From assembly GCA_905221605.1 (NCBI GenBank), contig CAJNDS010002616.1, forward strand, positions 26,596-90,595: a DNA stretch of 64,000 nt, in the 5' to 3' direction. Of the stretch, positions 41,299-52,619 are shown piece after piece. Below the pieces are notes generated by a model, which was given only the letters and a program-made list of their open reading frames with translations, searched no databases and had not been told where the DNA came from. Made by a program: the position numbers and the translations under genes. Each line of letters opens with the position of its first letter. Positions within the stretch are counted from its first letter, which is position 1. The stretch is from Symbiodinium natans (Eukaryota > Sar > Dinophyceae > Suessiales > Symbiodiniaceae).

Positions 41299-41430
41299 CT
41301 TGCCTCGGTCATCACCAGGATTGTGTTCCCACCCTCAGACAGATTCCGCAGCAGGCCCTGCGGCACCACAACCTCGGCAGGAGCCAGCTCTCCCCCCACA
41401 CACAACACGGGGTGCGAAGCATCACACGGG
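41299..41430 (-). CDS. Exon candidate (ELAPAEVVVPQGLLRNLS...)
   Basis: Minus strand: CDASHPVLCVGGELAP, AEVVVPQGLLRNLSEGGN, TILVMTEA, then AG/GTTTCA as donor leaving phase 2. Alternating hydrophobic strands and a long uninterrupted frame make it convincing as coding. No family recognised. Confidence 0.55.
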
Positions 41431-42462
41431 TGTTTCCCAAATTAGGGTACCGGCACCGCGTTTATCCCCAAATAGAACGAGTGTAACCCATTAAGGGTTC
41501 GTTCGTGTACCCCAGTGCTTTTTCGATGCATCGATTCCTCCACCTCCCAAACCCAGGGCCATGTTTTGACTCAATGCCACCCCCCCCCCCCCCCGGAACC
41601 CTAAACCCTCTTATGTCGATTGGGTTGAGGGTTTAAGTTGTTTTTTGCGGGGGCCGGGGGGGGGGATATGAGGGATGAGGGATGCAGACAGGCAGCCCTC
41701 AGAGGGTTAACGGTTAAGGGTTTGCTGGGTTTGGGGTTTAGGGCTTGAGGGTTTACGGTTGAGGGTGCAACCCAACACAAATCCAGCGTCAAAAGGAGCC
41801 TACAAGGCCCCACTACGAAAGTCTAGGGCTTTTAGGGTTTAGGGTTTAGGGTTTAGGGTTTAGGGTTTAGGGTTTAGGGTTTAGGGTTTAGGGCTACATG
41901 CAGCCGGAAAGCGCTGATCGTCCCAGGCTCACTCGAGCGCGTGAGCGTCAACACCGTCCTGGTTACTCTCACACTGCGCCAAGGACATAAGCAGGGTTTA
42001 GGGTTTAGGGTTTAGGGTTTAGGGTTTAGGGTTTAGGGGTTAGGGGGTACCCTTCTTCGTGTTTCATGGGCATCATTTAGAGAAGCTGAACAATAGCCCA
42101 GGCTAAATGCTCAGAGAAAGGAATAAGCGAGGGGGGGGGGGGGGGGAACGGGGGAACCATGGGAGAACTTGTGCGGCAACCACGCTTCTTCGGCTGTCCG
42201 CGCGGGGCATCACGAAACCCGACACCCTAACCCCTGATCCATGTCCTGCTTTGCAACACTAAGGGCCGCACTCTCCGCATTGCTGCTGCTATGGATAGGG
42301 GCTAGTATTTCTGAGAAGCCTCAAGCCCTAAAGCCCACAAAGACCCTCAAGCCCCTGAAACACCCCAAAAGCTCCCGAAAACCCTAAGCCCACCTAGACC
42401 CTAAACCCTAAACCCTAAACCCTAAACCCTAAACCCTAAACCCTAAACCCTAAACCCTAAAC

Positions 42463-42530
42463 CTGATGAAACCAAGAGTCGGAGTTTCGTCTTGTGCTGG
42501 CGCCATCTTGACAGCCGTCACGCGGCCTGT
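42463..42530 (-). CDS. Internal exon candidate ending at a telomere-repeat donor
   Basis: Minus strand: acceptor CCCCCAG, 22 codons (TGRVTAVKMAPAQDETPT then LGFI) plus AG, then GTTTAGGG. The GT of the 5' splice site is the first GT of the adjoining telomere-type tract, so the intron would begin with TTTAGGG repeats. Confidence 0.5.
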
Positions 42531-43004
42531 CTGGGGGACAACAAGCCTTGAGTTGTTAGGGCTTAGGGGGTTTAGTTGGGGGGTTTACTTGCGGGTTGAA
42601 ATCGGGCTTCAGGGTTGAGGCACGAGATGCCAAGCCTCCGGTGTGTGAAGAAGTAGGTTCTAGACGCATCCTCCTTCGAGGGTTGAGGTTTTTTTCTTGT
42701 TTTTTCAGGGAGTTGAGGGGCTTAGGGGGTTTAGGGGGGCTTGAGGTAGGGGTTTAAGGGTCTAGGGGTTGGTGCAAAAGGCCTCAAGAGTGGGCTTTAC
42801 TTCGCTTTTAAAGTGGTAGGGCCAAGAACTTGGTGCCAGTGGTCGCTCGTAGATTTCCATCCGTGCAATGGAGCTCCCCCGAAGCCCTGAACCCTAAACC
42901 CCAAACCCTAAACCCACGAGCAGCAAATACACAAACCCATGAAAGTTCTCAACCCTTCACCCGAACTCCGAACACCCTGCACCCCCAACCCCTGAACCCA
43001 ACTC

Positions 43005-43073
43005 GCCCATCTCCCGCCACGGCCTGATTCCGTGTCTGCCTGGAGCATCGGATTCGTCTCCTGGCAACTGCAT
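43005..43073 (-). CDS. Exon candidate (MQLPGDESDAPGRHG...)
   Basis: Minus strand from ATG: MQLPGDESDAPGRHGIRPWR then EMGELGS, running into GGGTTCAGGGG repeats. Could be a first exon. Confidence 0.35.
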
Positions 43074-43075
43074 AG

Positions 43076-43199
43076 AGGAGGGGAGGGGAGGGGAGGGGAG
43101 GGGAGGGGCGAGGGTGGGGCGAGGGTGGGGAGAGGGTGGGGAGAGGAGAGGGTGGAGAGAGGGTGGGGAGAGGGTGGGGAGAGGGTGGGAGGGTGGGGG
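43076..43199 (+). repeat. G-rich minisatellite (GGGGA, GGGTGGGGAGA)
   Basis: Tandem GGGGA units turning into GGGTGGGGAGA units; every unit has G-runs suited to G-quadruplex formation. Confidence 0.9.
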
Positions 43200-43383
43200 T
43201 GGTAGGGTTTAGGGTTACGGGGCTTTACGGCTCGAGGTTGTAGAGTTTTACCGTTTCAGGGCTTAGAGCCAAATGGTTCGCATGAAGAGTGCTCTAAGCT
43301 TTGGTCCTTATGCATGTACACTAATGACTAAACACACAAAGAGGCGCATTGTACAGGCAACGACAAAAGAACCATCATCCGGG

Positions 43384-43482
43384 TGGTTGTCAAAATCATG
43401 GTCCCTTGTGGGGTCCCCAATATAATGCGGCACCCAATATTTAAGGTGTCCAAAAAGGGACCCTAATTTTGACAACTAACCA
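43384..43482. mobile_element. Inverted-repeat element, family D (single copy seen)
   Basis: TGGTTGTCAAAATCATGGTCCC pairs with the reverse complement of GGGACCCTAATTTTGACAACTA over about 20 bp. The inner part is non-coding. Confidence 0.6.
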
Positions 43483-44280
43483 TCTAGAGAACCACATGAG
43501 GCCCTCATGACCCTCATGAGGCGGTCAAAGCCTTCGGGGCTCAGTCTGTAGAATGCTCAACATACCCCTTGGGCAAACCCTAAACCCTAAACCCTAACCC
43601 TAAACCCTAAACCCTAAACCCGAAACCCCTAAACCCCAAACCCTAAACCCGAAAGCCTAAACCCAAAGCCCTAAGGAGATGATTCTGGAAGTCCTGTGAA
43701 GCCAAGGACAGGGCCGCCTCCAGCGATTGAAACAGCACCTGCTAAAGAGGGTTTGGGGTTTCGGGCTTAGGGCTTAGGGTTCTCCCCCCACCCCAAACCA
43801 AACCTCCAATCACTGAGCCGACGTGCGCTTCAAGCAAATAAGAGTGAGAGCTGGGTGTTTTATGGGTTAGAGCTCTCGCTCAGGGTTTCGGTGCCTTGCA
43901 GGCGTGAACTCAACAACGGTTTCTTTGTGCAACTTTCTGGGCGGCCGACATCATGAAGCCTCGACACCCCTTGAAAGCCTCGTAAGAAGAATCCAGGGCC
44001 TTAAACCCTAAACCCTAAACCCTAAACCCCCCACCCCCACCCCTAACCCCCCCCCCCCCCCTCCGGACGAAAAATACAGACTGAGGGAGGCCTAAGGGAC
44101 TGTTCAAGGATGTTGAGGCTCGGTTTCCTCCGGTTTAAGAAAAATTTAGGGTTTCGGGTTTAGGGTGGCTGTTTTTGGTGGGTGGATTCTGTAGCCCTAG
44201 CTAGATGGGGACACTTAACCCCACTACCCTACATGACGAAGCTCAACATGTGACGGAGAATCTTATGCGCCACTTCGTTT

Positions 44281-44361
44281 CTCTAGCGGCAGGGTCTTGG
44301 GTTCAGGGTGCAGGCGGCGGGTTTGGGTAAGAATGGCCAAGACGATCAAGGGCTGATCCTC
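44281..44361 (-). CDS. Exon candidate (EDQPLIVLAILTQTRRLH...)
   Basis: Minus strand: acceptor AATCTGCAG, 27 codons EDQPLIVLAILTQTRRLHPE then PKTLPLE. Clean acceptor and a hydrophobic strand or helix; the 3' junction is not resolved. Confidence 0.5.
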
Positions 44362-44716
44362 CTGCAGATTTTCAGGTTCACCCTAAACCCTAAACCCTAA
44401 ACCCTAAACCCTAAACCCTAAATAACCCTAGACCCTAAACTTGGTTCTGGACCTCACGCAGCCCTCCTCTCTCCGATAAACCCCAACACCCCAAAACCCC
44501 AAAACCCCAAAACCCCAAAACCCCTCAACCCCTAAACCCCAAAACCCCAAAACCCATAAACCCCTAAACCCCAAAACCCCTTACACCCTTAAACCCCTGA
44601 ACCCCTCAACCCCTAAAGCCCTAAACCCCTAACCTTTTGCCTCCCTCAGGACCGCGCCTTCCCTTGTGTGGTGTTCGTCAAGGTGCTCGGCATAACCTTA
44701 TTTCGTGCTGGTTCTG

Positions 44717-44850
44717 ACTTGGAGGTTCATGGGTACTTATAACCCTAAACCCTAAACCCTCAACCCAAATCTACTGATAACCTGCTTAGGGGGACTCAGG
44801 GGGCTTAATAAGTACAGTTCTAATTGAGAAGTACCCTGAACCTCCAACTA
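44717..44850. mobile_element. Inverted-repeat element, family B, with telomere insertion
   Basis: ACTTGGAGGTTCATGGGTAC pairs with GTACCCTGAACCTCCAACT. The left arm is interrupted by CCCTAAACCCTAAACCCT where other copies read CCCCAATTATAAC. Confidence 0.65.
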
Positions 44851-44943
44851 GGTAGGGATGAGGGAATGACGTACCCTGTATCCACCTATAATATACCCTG
44901 CAGAGGAATGTGCAGGGTACCTAATTCCCGCATTCCCTACTAG
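44850..44943. mobile_element. Inverted-repeat element, family G
   Basis: Adjoins the family B copy. GGGATGAGGGAATGACGTACC pairs imperfectly with GGTACCTAATTCCCGCATTCCC. No ORF. Confidence 0.55.
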
Positions 44944-44973
44944 GAACCAGTCTTTTTTCTTTATATCTCTATA

Positions 44974-45005
44974 AATATAAATATATATATATATATATAT
45001 ATATT
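44974..45005. repeat. AT microsatellite
   Basis: (AT)n of about 30 bp. Confidence 0.9.
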
Positions 45006-45378
45006 TATTATTCATATGATTATGATGCTGATGATTATTATTACTATTATGATTATTTTCTATATTTTGGGGGGGGGGCAAAGGCCTTGCCTAGAACCTC
45101 TCAAAGTCTATGTGTTTAGGGTTTCATGTTGGAGTTTAGGGTGGGGTTTAGGGTTTCGGGTTTCGGGTTTATTGATGAGGGCCCTATATACCCGACAACC
45201 AGGTTCGGTTCGGCGACCGGGAACCCAGCTTTGAGGCATCCTCGGGTTTCCTCCTCATGGTTTGGGGCTTCAGGGGCCACCCTACAGGCCCGAAGAACCC
45301 TAAAGGCCCTAAGGGCCCGAACCCCCGCGACCCCCAAGCCCTCGACGCAACACCACTGAGCCAGGGGGCTACTTTCTC

Positions 45379-48300
45379 CTGCAGCGTAGTGGTGCTGGTG
45401 GTGCTGCTGGAACCTTTTGGCTTGAAGGGTTAGGGTAGTTGGGATTTCAAGTAGTTGGGGTTTAGGGTAGTTGGGGTTTACGGTTTGCAGAGGCTTTAGG
45501 GCTTGTAGTACTTTGGGGGGAGCTGCAGGTTCAGGGGGTTAAAGGCTCATTGTAGTTTAGAGTCGAGGCTTGTTCGGGGTTTCCGGCCTAAGGGCCTTGG
45601 TGAATGGCCGGAAGACCAGCTAAAGACTCCCAGTCACCCTTTCCCCCCTAGTGGTAACCAATTTATTCCCCCGTAGAGTATATCATGATGTACATATAAC
45701 ATGCCATAATAACCTCGAAAAATGAATAACATTTCGGAGTATATCAAGGGATGCAAGATCAATGAGAAATTTTAGGATCAACTCAATCCTCAAAATCGTA
45801 GATTTCCCATGAAGCACAACACTTCTTGACCCTAGACCCTTTAGCCACTGAACCTCCCCTTTCTAGAAGCGCAAATACCCACAGAGCTAAACCCTGAACT
45901 CCAAACCCCTCAGAGACCCCCCGCGCCCCAAACCCTAAACCCTCGGCCCGTAAACCCCCAAACCGGAAAGCCACAAACGAAAACCCCTAACACCCTGTCC
46001 CTAAACCCCAAACCCAAAACCCCAAACCCCAAACCCCAAAGCCTAAGCCCGAAACCCCAAACCCCAAACCCTGAACCCTGAACCCAGGCGCTGGTGAAAG
46101 TGGTGCTGGTCGAGCTGGTGCTGGTGGAGGTGGCGGAGGTGGAGGTCCTTCTCTGGCTCAACCCTTCAAGGGATTAAGGCGCCGCGATTGGTTTAGGGTT
46201 TTTGGGTTTAGGGTTCAGGGTTTGGGGTTGAGGATTTGGGGTTTAGGGTTTTGGGTCTATTCATGGCCTGAAGTATTTGTAACTCTAGTTGCCAAAATTC
46301 TAACCCTACTTACTAAGTCCCCTGATCCGCTAAGTATGGGCGGCTCCTTAGTGCAGTTTTTCGCGTGCCGTTTTGTATAAATCTTGGCTGCGCCTAGGAG
46401 GGTAGCAAAAAACTAAGCTTTTAGCTGGCTTATTAAGAAACCCAATAACTCCAAAAAGGCTAAGGATCTAAAGTTACAGTCCTAAGCGCTGGACAAACTT
46501 CGGCACCCAAGGGTTTAGGGTTTAGGGTTTGGGGTTTAGGGCTATTTCTTTCGAGGGTCGTGGTGCTACTTGTGGAGGTGGAGCTGGTGGAGGTCTTGCT
46601 GCTGGAGGTGGAGGTGGTGAAGGTCTTCGTCGTCGAGGACGTTGTCGAGCTGGTGCTTGTGGCGCTGCTCGAAGTGGAGGTCGTGAATGTCCTCGTTCAT
46701 GTAGGGTTTAGGGTTTAGGGTTTAGGGTTTAGGGTTTAGGGTTTAGTTAGGGTTTAGGGTTTAGGGTTTAGGGTTTAGGGTTTAGGGTTTAGGGTTTAGG
46801 GTTTAGGGTTTAGGGTTTAGGGTTTAGGGTTTAGGGTTTAGGGTTTAGGGTGTAGGGTTTAGGGTTTAGGGTTTAGGGTTTAGGGTTTAGGATAATATTA
46901 AAACTTTAAATTAAAACTTTAAAATGCTTATTCCTTTGTTGGGTTTAAGTACCCTTGAAAATGTAAAAATGTTTACCAACTATGACAAAGTGTCTGCGTT
47001 GTGGAGGAAGAGGTCGAGCTCGAAGACGTCGCGCTGCTGGACGTCGAGGTCGTGCGCGTGACGCTCCTGTACTCCCCTTAGAACCTTAATAAACATAATC
47101 TGTTTCATATCCTCTTGGGCTTTATAAAAACAAAAAGCCCTAAACCCTAAACCCTAAACCCTAAACCCTCAACCCTAAACCCTTAAAACAAATAATTCCC
47201 AGGCTCGAGGAGGAGAAGGTGCTGGTGGTCGAGGAGGAGCTGCTGGAGGTGGCGCTGCTGGAGGTGGAGGTGGTTCCTTAGGATGGCCCTTCTAATCCAA
47301 AGCCCTCTGACGAAAAAATGTATTCCTAAGAATGTGATCCTCTTAAACCCAATTTCAGGGTAAATAACAAACAACAATTCCGGAATGTGATCCTCCTCTT
47401 AAACCCAATTTCAGGGCCAAAAAAAAACAGTGTAAATAAAAACGGTTCCTTAATGTGATCCTCTTAAATCCAATGTAAGGGTGGATATAATCGTATTCCT
47501 GAATATGATCCTCTCAAACCCAATTTAAGGGGTAAATATAAACATACTCCTGAATATGATCCTCTCAAACCCAATTTTAAGGGGTAAATAGACAAAATGT
47601 CCCAAAAAGGGCCTACCGAGGTTCAACCCTAAACCCTAAACCCTAAACCCTAAACCCTAAACCCTAAACCCTAAACCCTAAACCCTAAACCCTAAACCCT
47701 AAACCCTAAACCCTAAACCCTAAACCGAGGTTCGTGTCTGTGTCGTGGAGCTGGTCGTTTGCGACGTCGACGTCGTGCTGGAGGAGGTCGCGCTGCTCGA
47801 TGTGGAGGTTGTGACTGTCCTCGGCCGTTTTTTTGGTCTTTTTTGCTTGTAATTAAGGGTTTAGGGTTTAGGGTTTAGGGTTTAGGGTTTAGGGTTTAGG
47901 GTTAGGGTTTCAAAGAGGTTCGGGTACGAGAACGACAGCCCCAAAACCCCGAAGTGCCCAAAACAAGGGGGCAGATTGAAAAGGGTTTGTTCCTTCTTTT
48001 GTTTTACCCCAAAGCTCTCCGAACTAGTTCGCCTAGAGCCAAAGGCGGTTCAACCTACCCCAGTAGTAGACCCTAAACCCTAAACCCTAAACCCTAAACC
48101 CTAAACCCTAAACCCTAAACCCTAAACCCTAAACCCTACACTCTAAACCCTAAACCCTAAACCCTAAACCCTAAGCCCTACACTCTAAACCCTAAACCCT
48201 AAACCCTAAACCCTACACCACCCTAAACCCTAAACCCTAAACCCTAAACCCTAAAAACCTTACGACCCTACGAGCACGAATGAGAATAAGCGACTTCGTT

Positions 48301-49264
48301 GTAGAGGAGGTTGTGAAGGAGGTCGAGGTCGTGGTGCTTGATGTGGTGCTGCTCGAGCTTGTGCTCGTTGTGCTGCTACTTGATGATGTGAAAGACGTCG
48401 TCGTCCTTTACACTTGCAATCGGGGGTTTAGGGTTTAGGGTTTAAGGTTTAGGGTTTAGAGTTTAGGGTTTCGGGTTTAGGGGGGAAGGGTCTGGGGAGA
48501 TTGTGATACTGTAGGGAACTGCAAGGGCATGTACTACTGAGTCCGATAGAGGTTGTTTCCGCGCTCCTGGTCGAGGACGACGTTGTGACCGTGGTTGCTG
48601 TGGAGCTGGAGGTTGTGACGGTTGTTGCGGTTGAGGTGGTTCGCGTAATCGTCGTGAAGGTTCGTGTGGAAGTGGTTTTCGTGGAAGTGGTTCTTGTGAT
48701 TGACGTGGTGGTCTGCGTGGACGTGGTGTGCGTGACGGACGAGGACGTCGAGGTCGTCCCCGTTCCTTGGTTGGGCCCTGAACAGACTGGGTTTAGGGCT
48801 TAGGATGTAGGATTTAGGGTTTAGGGGGTTTAGGGACTCAGGAAGACTCTTCTTGGGGAGAAGAGGCCAGGATCCTTCTGTGAACCACTCAGGAAGCATG
48901 CAAAAAAGTTCAAAGTAAAAAGCCTGGGCTCTTGTGGTAGATGATGTTGTGGAGGTTAAGGTGGCGGAGGAGGATGTCGTGCTGGAGACTGAAGATGTTG
49001 CGGTGCTTGACGTCGAGCTCGTCGCCGTCTGAGTGGAAGAAGTACCCGTGGTACTTGAAGTTGTGCTACCTGGGAGTTTTACGATACTAGGGGTAGCTTA
49101 TTGGGGGTCCTTATTTTCAAGGAGCCTCTGTTTGGGGGCTATATGGGGGGGTCCCTACTTTCGTCAACCCCCCACCTGAAGATGTGCTGCTTGAAGCTGT
49201 GCCCGTCGTCGTTGTAGACGAACTGAACGTGATCGTCGACGACGATGTGGACGAAGCCGTCGTG
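45379..49264 (-). CDS. Candidate multi-exon gene for a Ser/Thr-rich mucin-like protein
   Basis: Ten minus-strand blocks, in transcription order 49264-49176, 49069-48930, 48777-48545, 48405-48295, 47819-47726, 47276-47202, 47066-46991, 46691-46553, 46147-46082 and 45413-45379, translate almost entirely as Ser and Thr (for example TTSTSSSATSSS, TSSSSTTSSTTTSTS, TTSITRTTSTKTTS). Nearly every block starts after AG, often AAG/GA. For the first two, donor CAG/GTGGGG (phase 1) and acceptor CCCAG/GT fit exactly. Spacers contain TTTAGGG tracts and a tandem repeat. Ser/Thr-rich stalks of this kind are usually extracellular and O-glycosylated. Later blocks do not all share a phase, so it could be one gene, several paralogous fragments, or partly decayed. 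Confidence 0.5.
46702..46890 (+). repeat. Longest clean TTTAGGG tract in the window
   Basis: About 27 units with one short unit and one TGTAGGG, between two Ser/Thr exon blocks. Confidence 0.95.
47321..47596 (+). repeat. Five-unit tandem repeat of 50-68 bp
   Basis: Each unit carries ATTCCT..AATGTGATCCTCT, AAACCCAATTT and AAGGGGTAAATA-like segments. The two distal units are nearly identical; the second is longer through an A-rich insertion. Confidence 0.85.
47624..47726. repeat. CCCTAAA tract
   Basis: About 14 units; on the minus strand it starts with GTTTAGGG right at the end of a Ser/Thr block. Confidence 0.95.
48069..48258. repeat. CCCTAAA tract with CCCTACA variants
   Basis: About 25 units including repeated CCCTACACTCTAAA higher-order variants. 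Confidence 0.95.
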
Positions 49265-50283
49265 CTGCAGGGATTTGAACACTTCGGCCCCGTGTGAAGC
49301 TCAAGGGTTCAGCCCCTACCCCGTACACCCTAACAGTTAGGGCCTGACTAAACGCTAAGCCCGGGCCGTTCTTCATCTTCTCAATTGCCGAACTGGCTGA
49401 TCCCTGGAGCAGGGTTTTTGGGTTTTGGGATTGGGGCTTTGGTCATGAAGTTTAATCACAGCCCCTCCACCCTTCCCGAGTCAGCTCCCTCCTCGGCTGG
49501 CCCTGCGTACGCCTCTTGAAAACCAATAACTAAACCCCAAACCCCAAACCCTAAACCCTAAAACCCTAAACCCTAACCCCAAACCCTAAACCCTACAACA
49601 CCCTAGGGAAATCTGCAAATGCCAAAGGTCCTACCTAGCCTCGGGGGAGCGAAAGACGAACCCTTGGAACACTCTCAAGGCTGCGCATCCGACTGCCATG
49701 TTGCGCACCTGCAGGACAACCCTAAACGCTCCCCAAGCCCCTACTTACCAAGATGAGGTTTAGGGTTTAGGGTTTAGGGTTTAGGGTTTAGGGTTTAGGG
49801 TTTCGGGTTTCGGGTTTAGGGTAAGAGCCGGAAGAACCCTGTGTCCGAAACACTAAACCCCAAATGCCTGGCATTGGTCTCCTGCAGAGCTCTGATACCT
49901 GATGGGATCTCTCCTTGACTTTGCTTGCTAGCGGCGGAGGAGGGGCGGTGAGGGGGGGGGGGGGGGGCCGGCTAGGGTTGTAGGGTAGGGTGTGACATTC
50001 TAGGCCTGAGAGTTTTTTTGTATAAAGCTGTGGGTGATAAACGGCTACAACCCGAGATCCTTACCAGAATAGGCCAGCTCAGTACTCCAGTGATGAACCC
50101 TAAGTGTCACAACCCCATGTCGCATCACCAGGGACTATTTGCAACCCCAAACCCTAAACCCTAATCTATTAGGGTTTAGGGTCTAGGGTTTAAACCCTAA
50201 ACCCTAAACCCTAAACTCTAAACCCTAAACCCTAAACCCTAAACCCTAAACCCTAAACCCTAAACCCTAAACCCTGAACCCAA
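49265..50283. other. Gene-poor stretch
   Basis: Telomere-like tracts at 49530-49600, 49755-49820 and 50140-50282, the last with CCCTAAA, TTAGGG, CCCTAAA orientation switches, and a poly-G run near 49951. No supported gene. Confidence 0.5.
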
Positions 50284-50372
50284 GGGAGAAAGTGACCATC
50301 GGACCCTGACTTCGGAAGCTGCCCAAGTGTCCCCCCACGAGCTCACAAGCTGTGGCCGGGTCGATAGCGCTC
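50284..50372 (-). CDS. Exon candidate (IDPATACELVGGHLGSF...)
   Basis: Minus strand after GAGAG: SAIDPATACELVGGHLGSF then RSQGPMVTFS, running into a CCCTAAA tract. It lies downstream of the stop of the ADGSVVTWG gene, so it would belong to another gene. Confidence 0.45.
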
Positions 50373-50771
50373 CTCTCGTCGACATTGGAGTTTAGAGTTC
50401 AGGGCTTGGGGCTTGGGGGCTTAGGGTTTGGGGTTTAGGGTTTGGGGTTTAGGGTTTGGGGTTTAGGGTAAGGGTGGAGGGTTTAGGGCTTAGAGTTTAG
50501 GGCTTAGGGCTTGGGGTTTAGGGTTTAGGGTTTTGGGGTTGGGGTTTGGGGCTTTGGGCATAGGGGGTTTTGGGGTTTAGGGTTTAGGTTTAGGGTTTGG
50601 GGTTAATGGCAGGGCCAGGTCGAAGGTTTTGGGTTGTCGACTCGAGGCTTACAGGTCTAGAGGCCTAGGGTTTTCGCTTTTCTCGTTTGGGAGAAGGGGG
50701 GACTTTATTTGTATAGCCTTTCAAAGGGGCTTAGGTCTAAGAGTCGCTTTGTGACGGCGCCTGAGCAACTT

Positions 50772-50866
50772 TCATGCTAGTGGCCTCCGGCTGTCATCCT
50801 TCCGGCTGTGCGCTGTCCCGTCTGCCAGTTGCAGAACCACAGCAAAGGCGTCGGCAGCGGCCGACT
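50772..50866 (-). CDS. Last exon of ADGSVVTWG-repeat gene
   Basis: Acceptor GTGTAG, 2 nt, then 30 codons and TGA at 50772: SAAADAFAVVLQLADGTAHS then RKDDSRRPLA. ADAFAVVLQLADG fits the family pattern (A)FAALKADGSV. The entry phase matches the exit phase of the exon at 51183 (G+AG makes Glu). Confidence 0.6.
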
Positions 50867-51182
50867 CTACACCTCGCTCGGCTCTGCTTCTTGGGCCTAA
50901 AGTCTAAAACTCTCAAAAATTTTCGGGGGGCTCGCCAATCGTTGACCATAAGAAAAAGCTTTTTTTGGAGAACGCCTTGAGAATAGTTTTTTTCAAGCCC
51001 CCACATTTACAACACAAAGCCCCACTCGGTGCTTCGGTTTACGTTCTGCCAAAACCCTACACCCCAAACCCTAAACCCTAAAACCTAAAACCTAAAGCCT
51101 AAACCCTAAACCCTAGACGCTAGGCCCTAGACCCTAAACCCTAAACTCCAATCCTCCAATCCTCCAATCCTCCAAAGCCAAC

Positions 51183-51282
51183 CCAAGAGGCTCGAGAAAA
51201 ATTCGCCAGCGCCCGGCCCCCAAAGGGCTGCCCGGCCGTCGTGCTTCAGCGCCACGAAGGACGAAAACTCCCAGGGCAGGTG
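51183..51282 (-). CDS. Internal exon of ADGSVVTWG-repeat gene
   Basis: Acceptor TTCAAG, 33 codons plus 1 nt (HLPWEFSSFVALKHDGRAAL then WGPGAGEFFSSLL), donor GTTGGC. FVALKHDGRAALWG is a repeat of the same type as ALKADGSVLSWG at 55309. Phase joins exactly to the last exon. RCC1-like repeats form beta-propeller blades; the partner is unknown. Confidence 0.65.
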
Positions 51283-52272
51283 CTTGAATTTCGGGCGCTT
51301 GGGGTTGAAGGGTTTAGGGCTTACGGGGTTTGAGGGCTTCAAAGCCATGTTTGTGGGACCGTGCACTATGGGTTTAGCTTTCGGGCCGGGTGAAGGGGGT
51401 CATAAGGGCTTTACGGTGGCTTCAAGTGATTTCTAAGCTCCCTGGTGGCCGAAAAGAAAGGGAGTCGCTTTTGGTTTCAACCCTAGAAGAAGGCGCACCA
51501 ACTCCCCAGCCCCACATCCTCCCGAACCCGTCTGCCAAATGGTCTGGAAAGACATAAGGGGGCCCCGAAACCAGAACCCGGTTCAGGGTTTAGGGTTTAG
51601 GGTTTAGGGTAAGCCCCCCAAAATATTCCCTGCCGGGGTTTGGGTTTCCACCTTGGGGTTTATTAAGGGTTGAGGTTTGAGGCCTAAACCCTAAACCCCA
51701 AAACCCTAAAACCCTAAAGCCCTGAAGCCAGAAAGCCTTTAAACCCCAAAGCGCCCCAAAACCCGAATTAAAAGCCAAGAAAACACAGGAAGGCGCCTGC
51801 GGGTGTGAGATGACTTTGCTCACGCCGCCTTCCTTGGATGCTGGCAGTCACAAAGCTTTTGGGCTCGAGGAGATATGGGGTGTATAGTGACACATGTAGG
51901 GTAAGAAGGGATATCTAGGGGCAGGCCTAGGGTAGAAAGGGATATTGATCATTTGGGATGTGTACATCGATATACAAATATAGCGGGACATTTAGGGGGA
52001 TATTGGGTCGATTGAGGCATGTGGGGATCATAGAGTTATTGGGCTTGGCCTCGGCAAGGGGGCTTGGAGAAAGGCCAGCAGGAAACCCAAAACGATCGCG
52101 CAAAGTTGCATCACAAGCTCAAACCCGCCCTAAGCCCGCCCTAAACCCTAAACCCGACCCTAAACCCTAAACCCTAAACCCTACACCCTAAACCCTAAAC
52201 CCTACACCCTAAACCCTAAATCCTAAACTAACCCTAAACCCAAAACCCTCAAGCCCACCCCCCCCCCCCCAA

Positions 52273-52403
52273 ATTCGGCCCAGGTGTCAAGGAACGAGGC
52301 GATCTCCGCTGATTTCGCGGGCCCGCCCCAAGTGACTACGCTTCCATCTGCCCTCCGGGCCGCGAAGCCGCCAGCCGCCCCATGCAAGCTCACCACCTGG
52401 AAT
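52273..52403 (-). CDS. Internal exon of ADGSVVTWG-repeat gene
   Basis: Minus strand: either CCCCAAG/A TTC CAG GTG or TTCCAG/GTG as acceptor, then VVSLHGAAGGFAARRADGSV, VTWGGPAKSAEIASFLDTW. Clear ADGSVVTWG repeat. The 3' end is unresolved (GC or GA donor possible). Its first bases and acceptor are duplicated 216 bp upstream in the gene (52593-52626), with a telomere-like tract between. Confidence 0.65.
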
Positions 52404-52411
52404 CTTGGGGT

Positions 52412-52592
52412 TTAGGGTTTAGGGTTTAAGGGTTCTCACCACCTGAGGGAACAAAGGGGGGTTTTAGCTGTCATAAGAGGGTTTAAGAGTTTACGGTTAA
52501 GGGTTTAAGGGTTTCAGGGTTTAGGGGTGTAGGGGTTTAGGGGTTTAGGGGTTTAAGGGTTTCAGGGTTTTGGGTTTTAGGGCCCCTTTAAA
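52412..52592. repeat. Degenerate telomere-like tract between 34-bp direct repeats
   Basis: The tract lies between two copies of a 34-bp sequence (52377-52410 and 52593-52626, one mismatch) that span the acceptor of the 52273 exon, as if inserted with a long target duplication. Confidence 0.65.
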
Positions 52593-52619
52593 GCCCCATG
52601 CAAGCTCACCACCTGGGAT

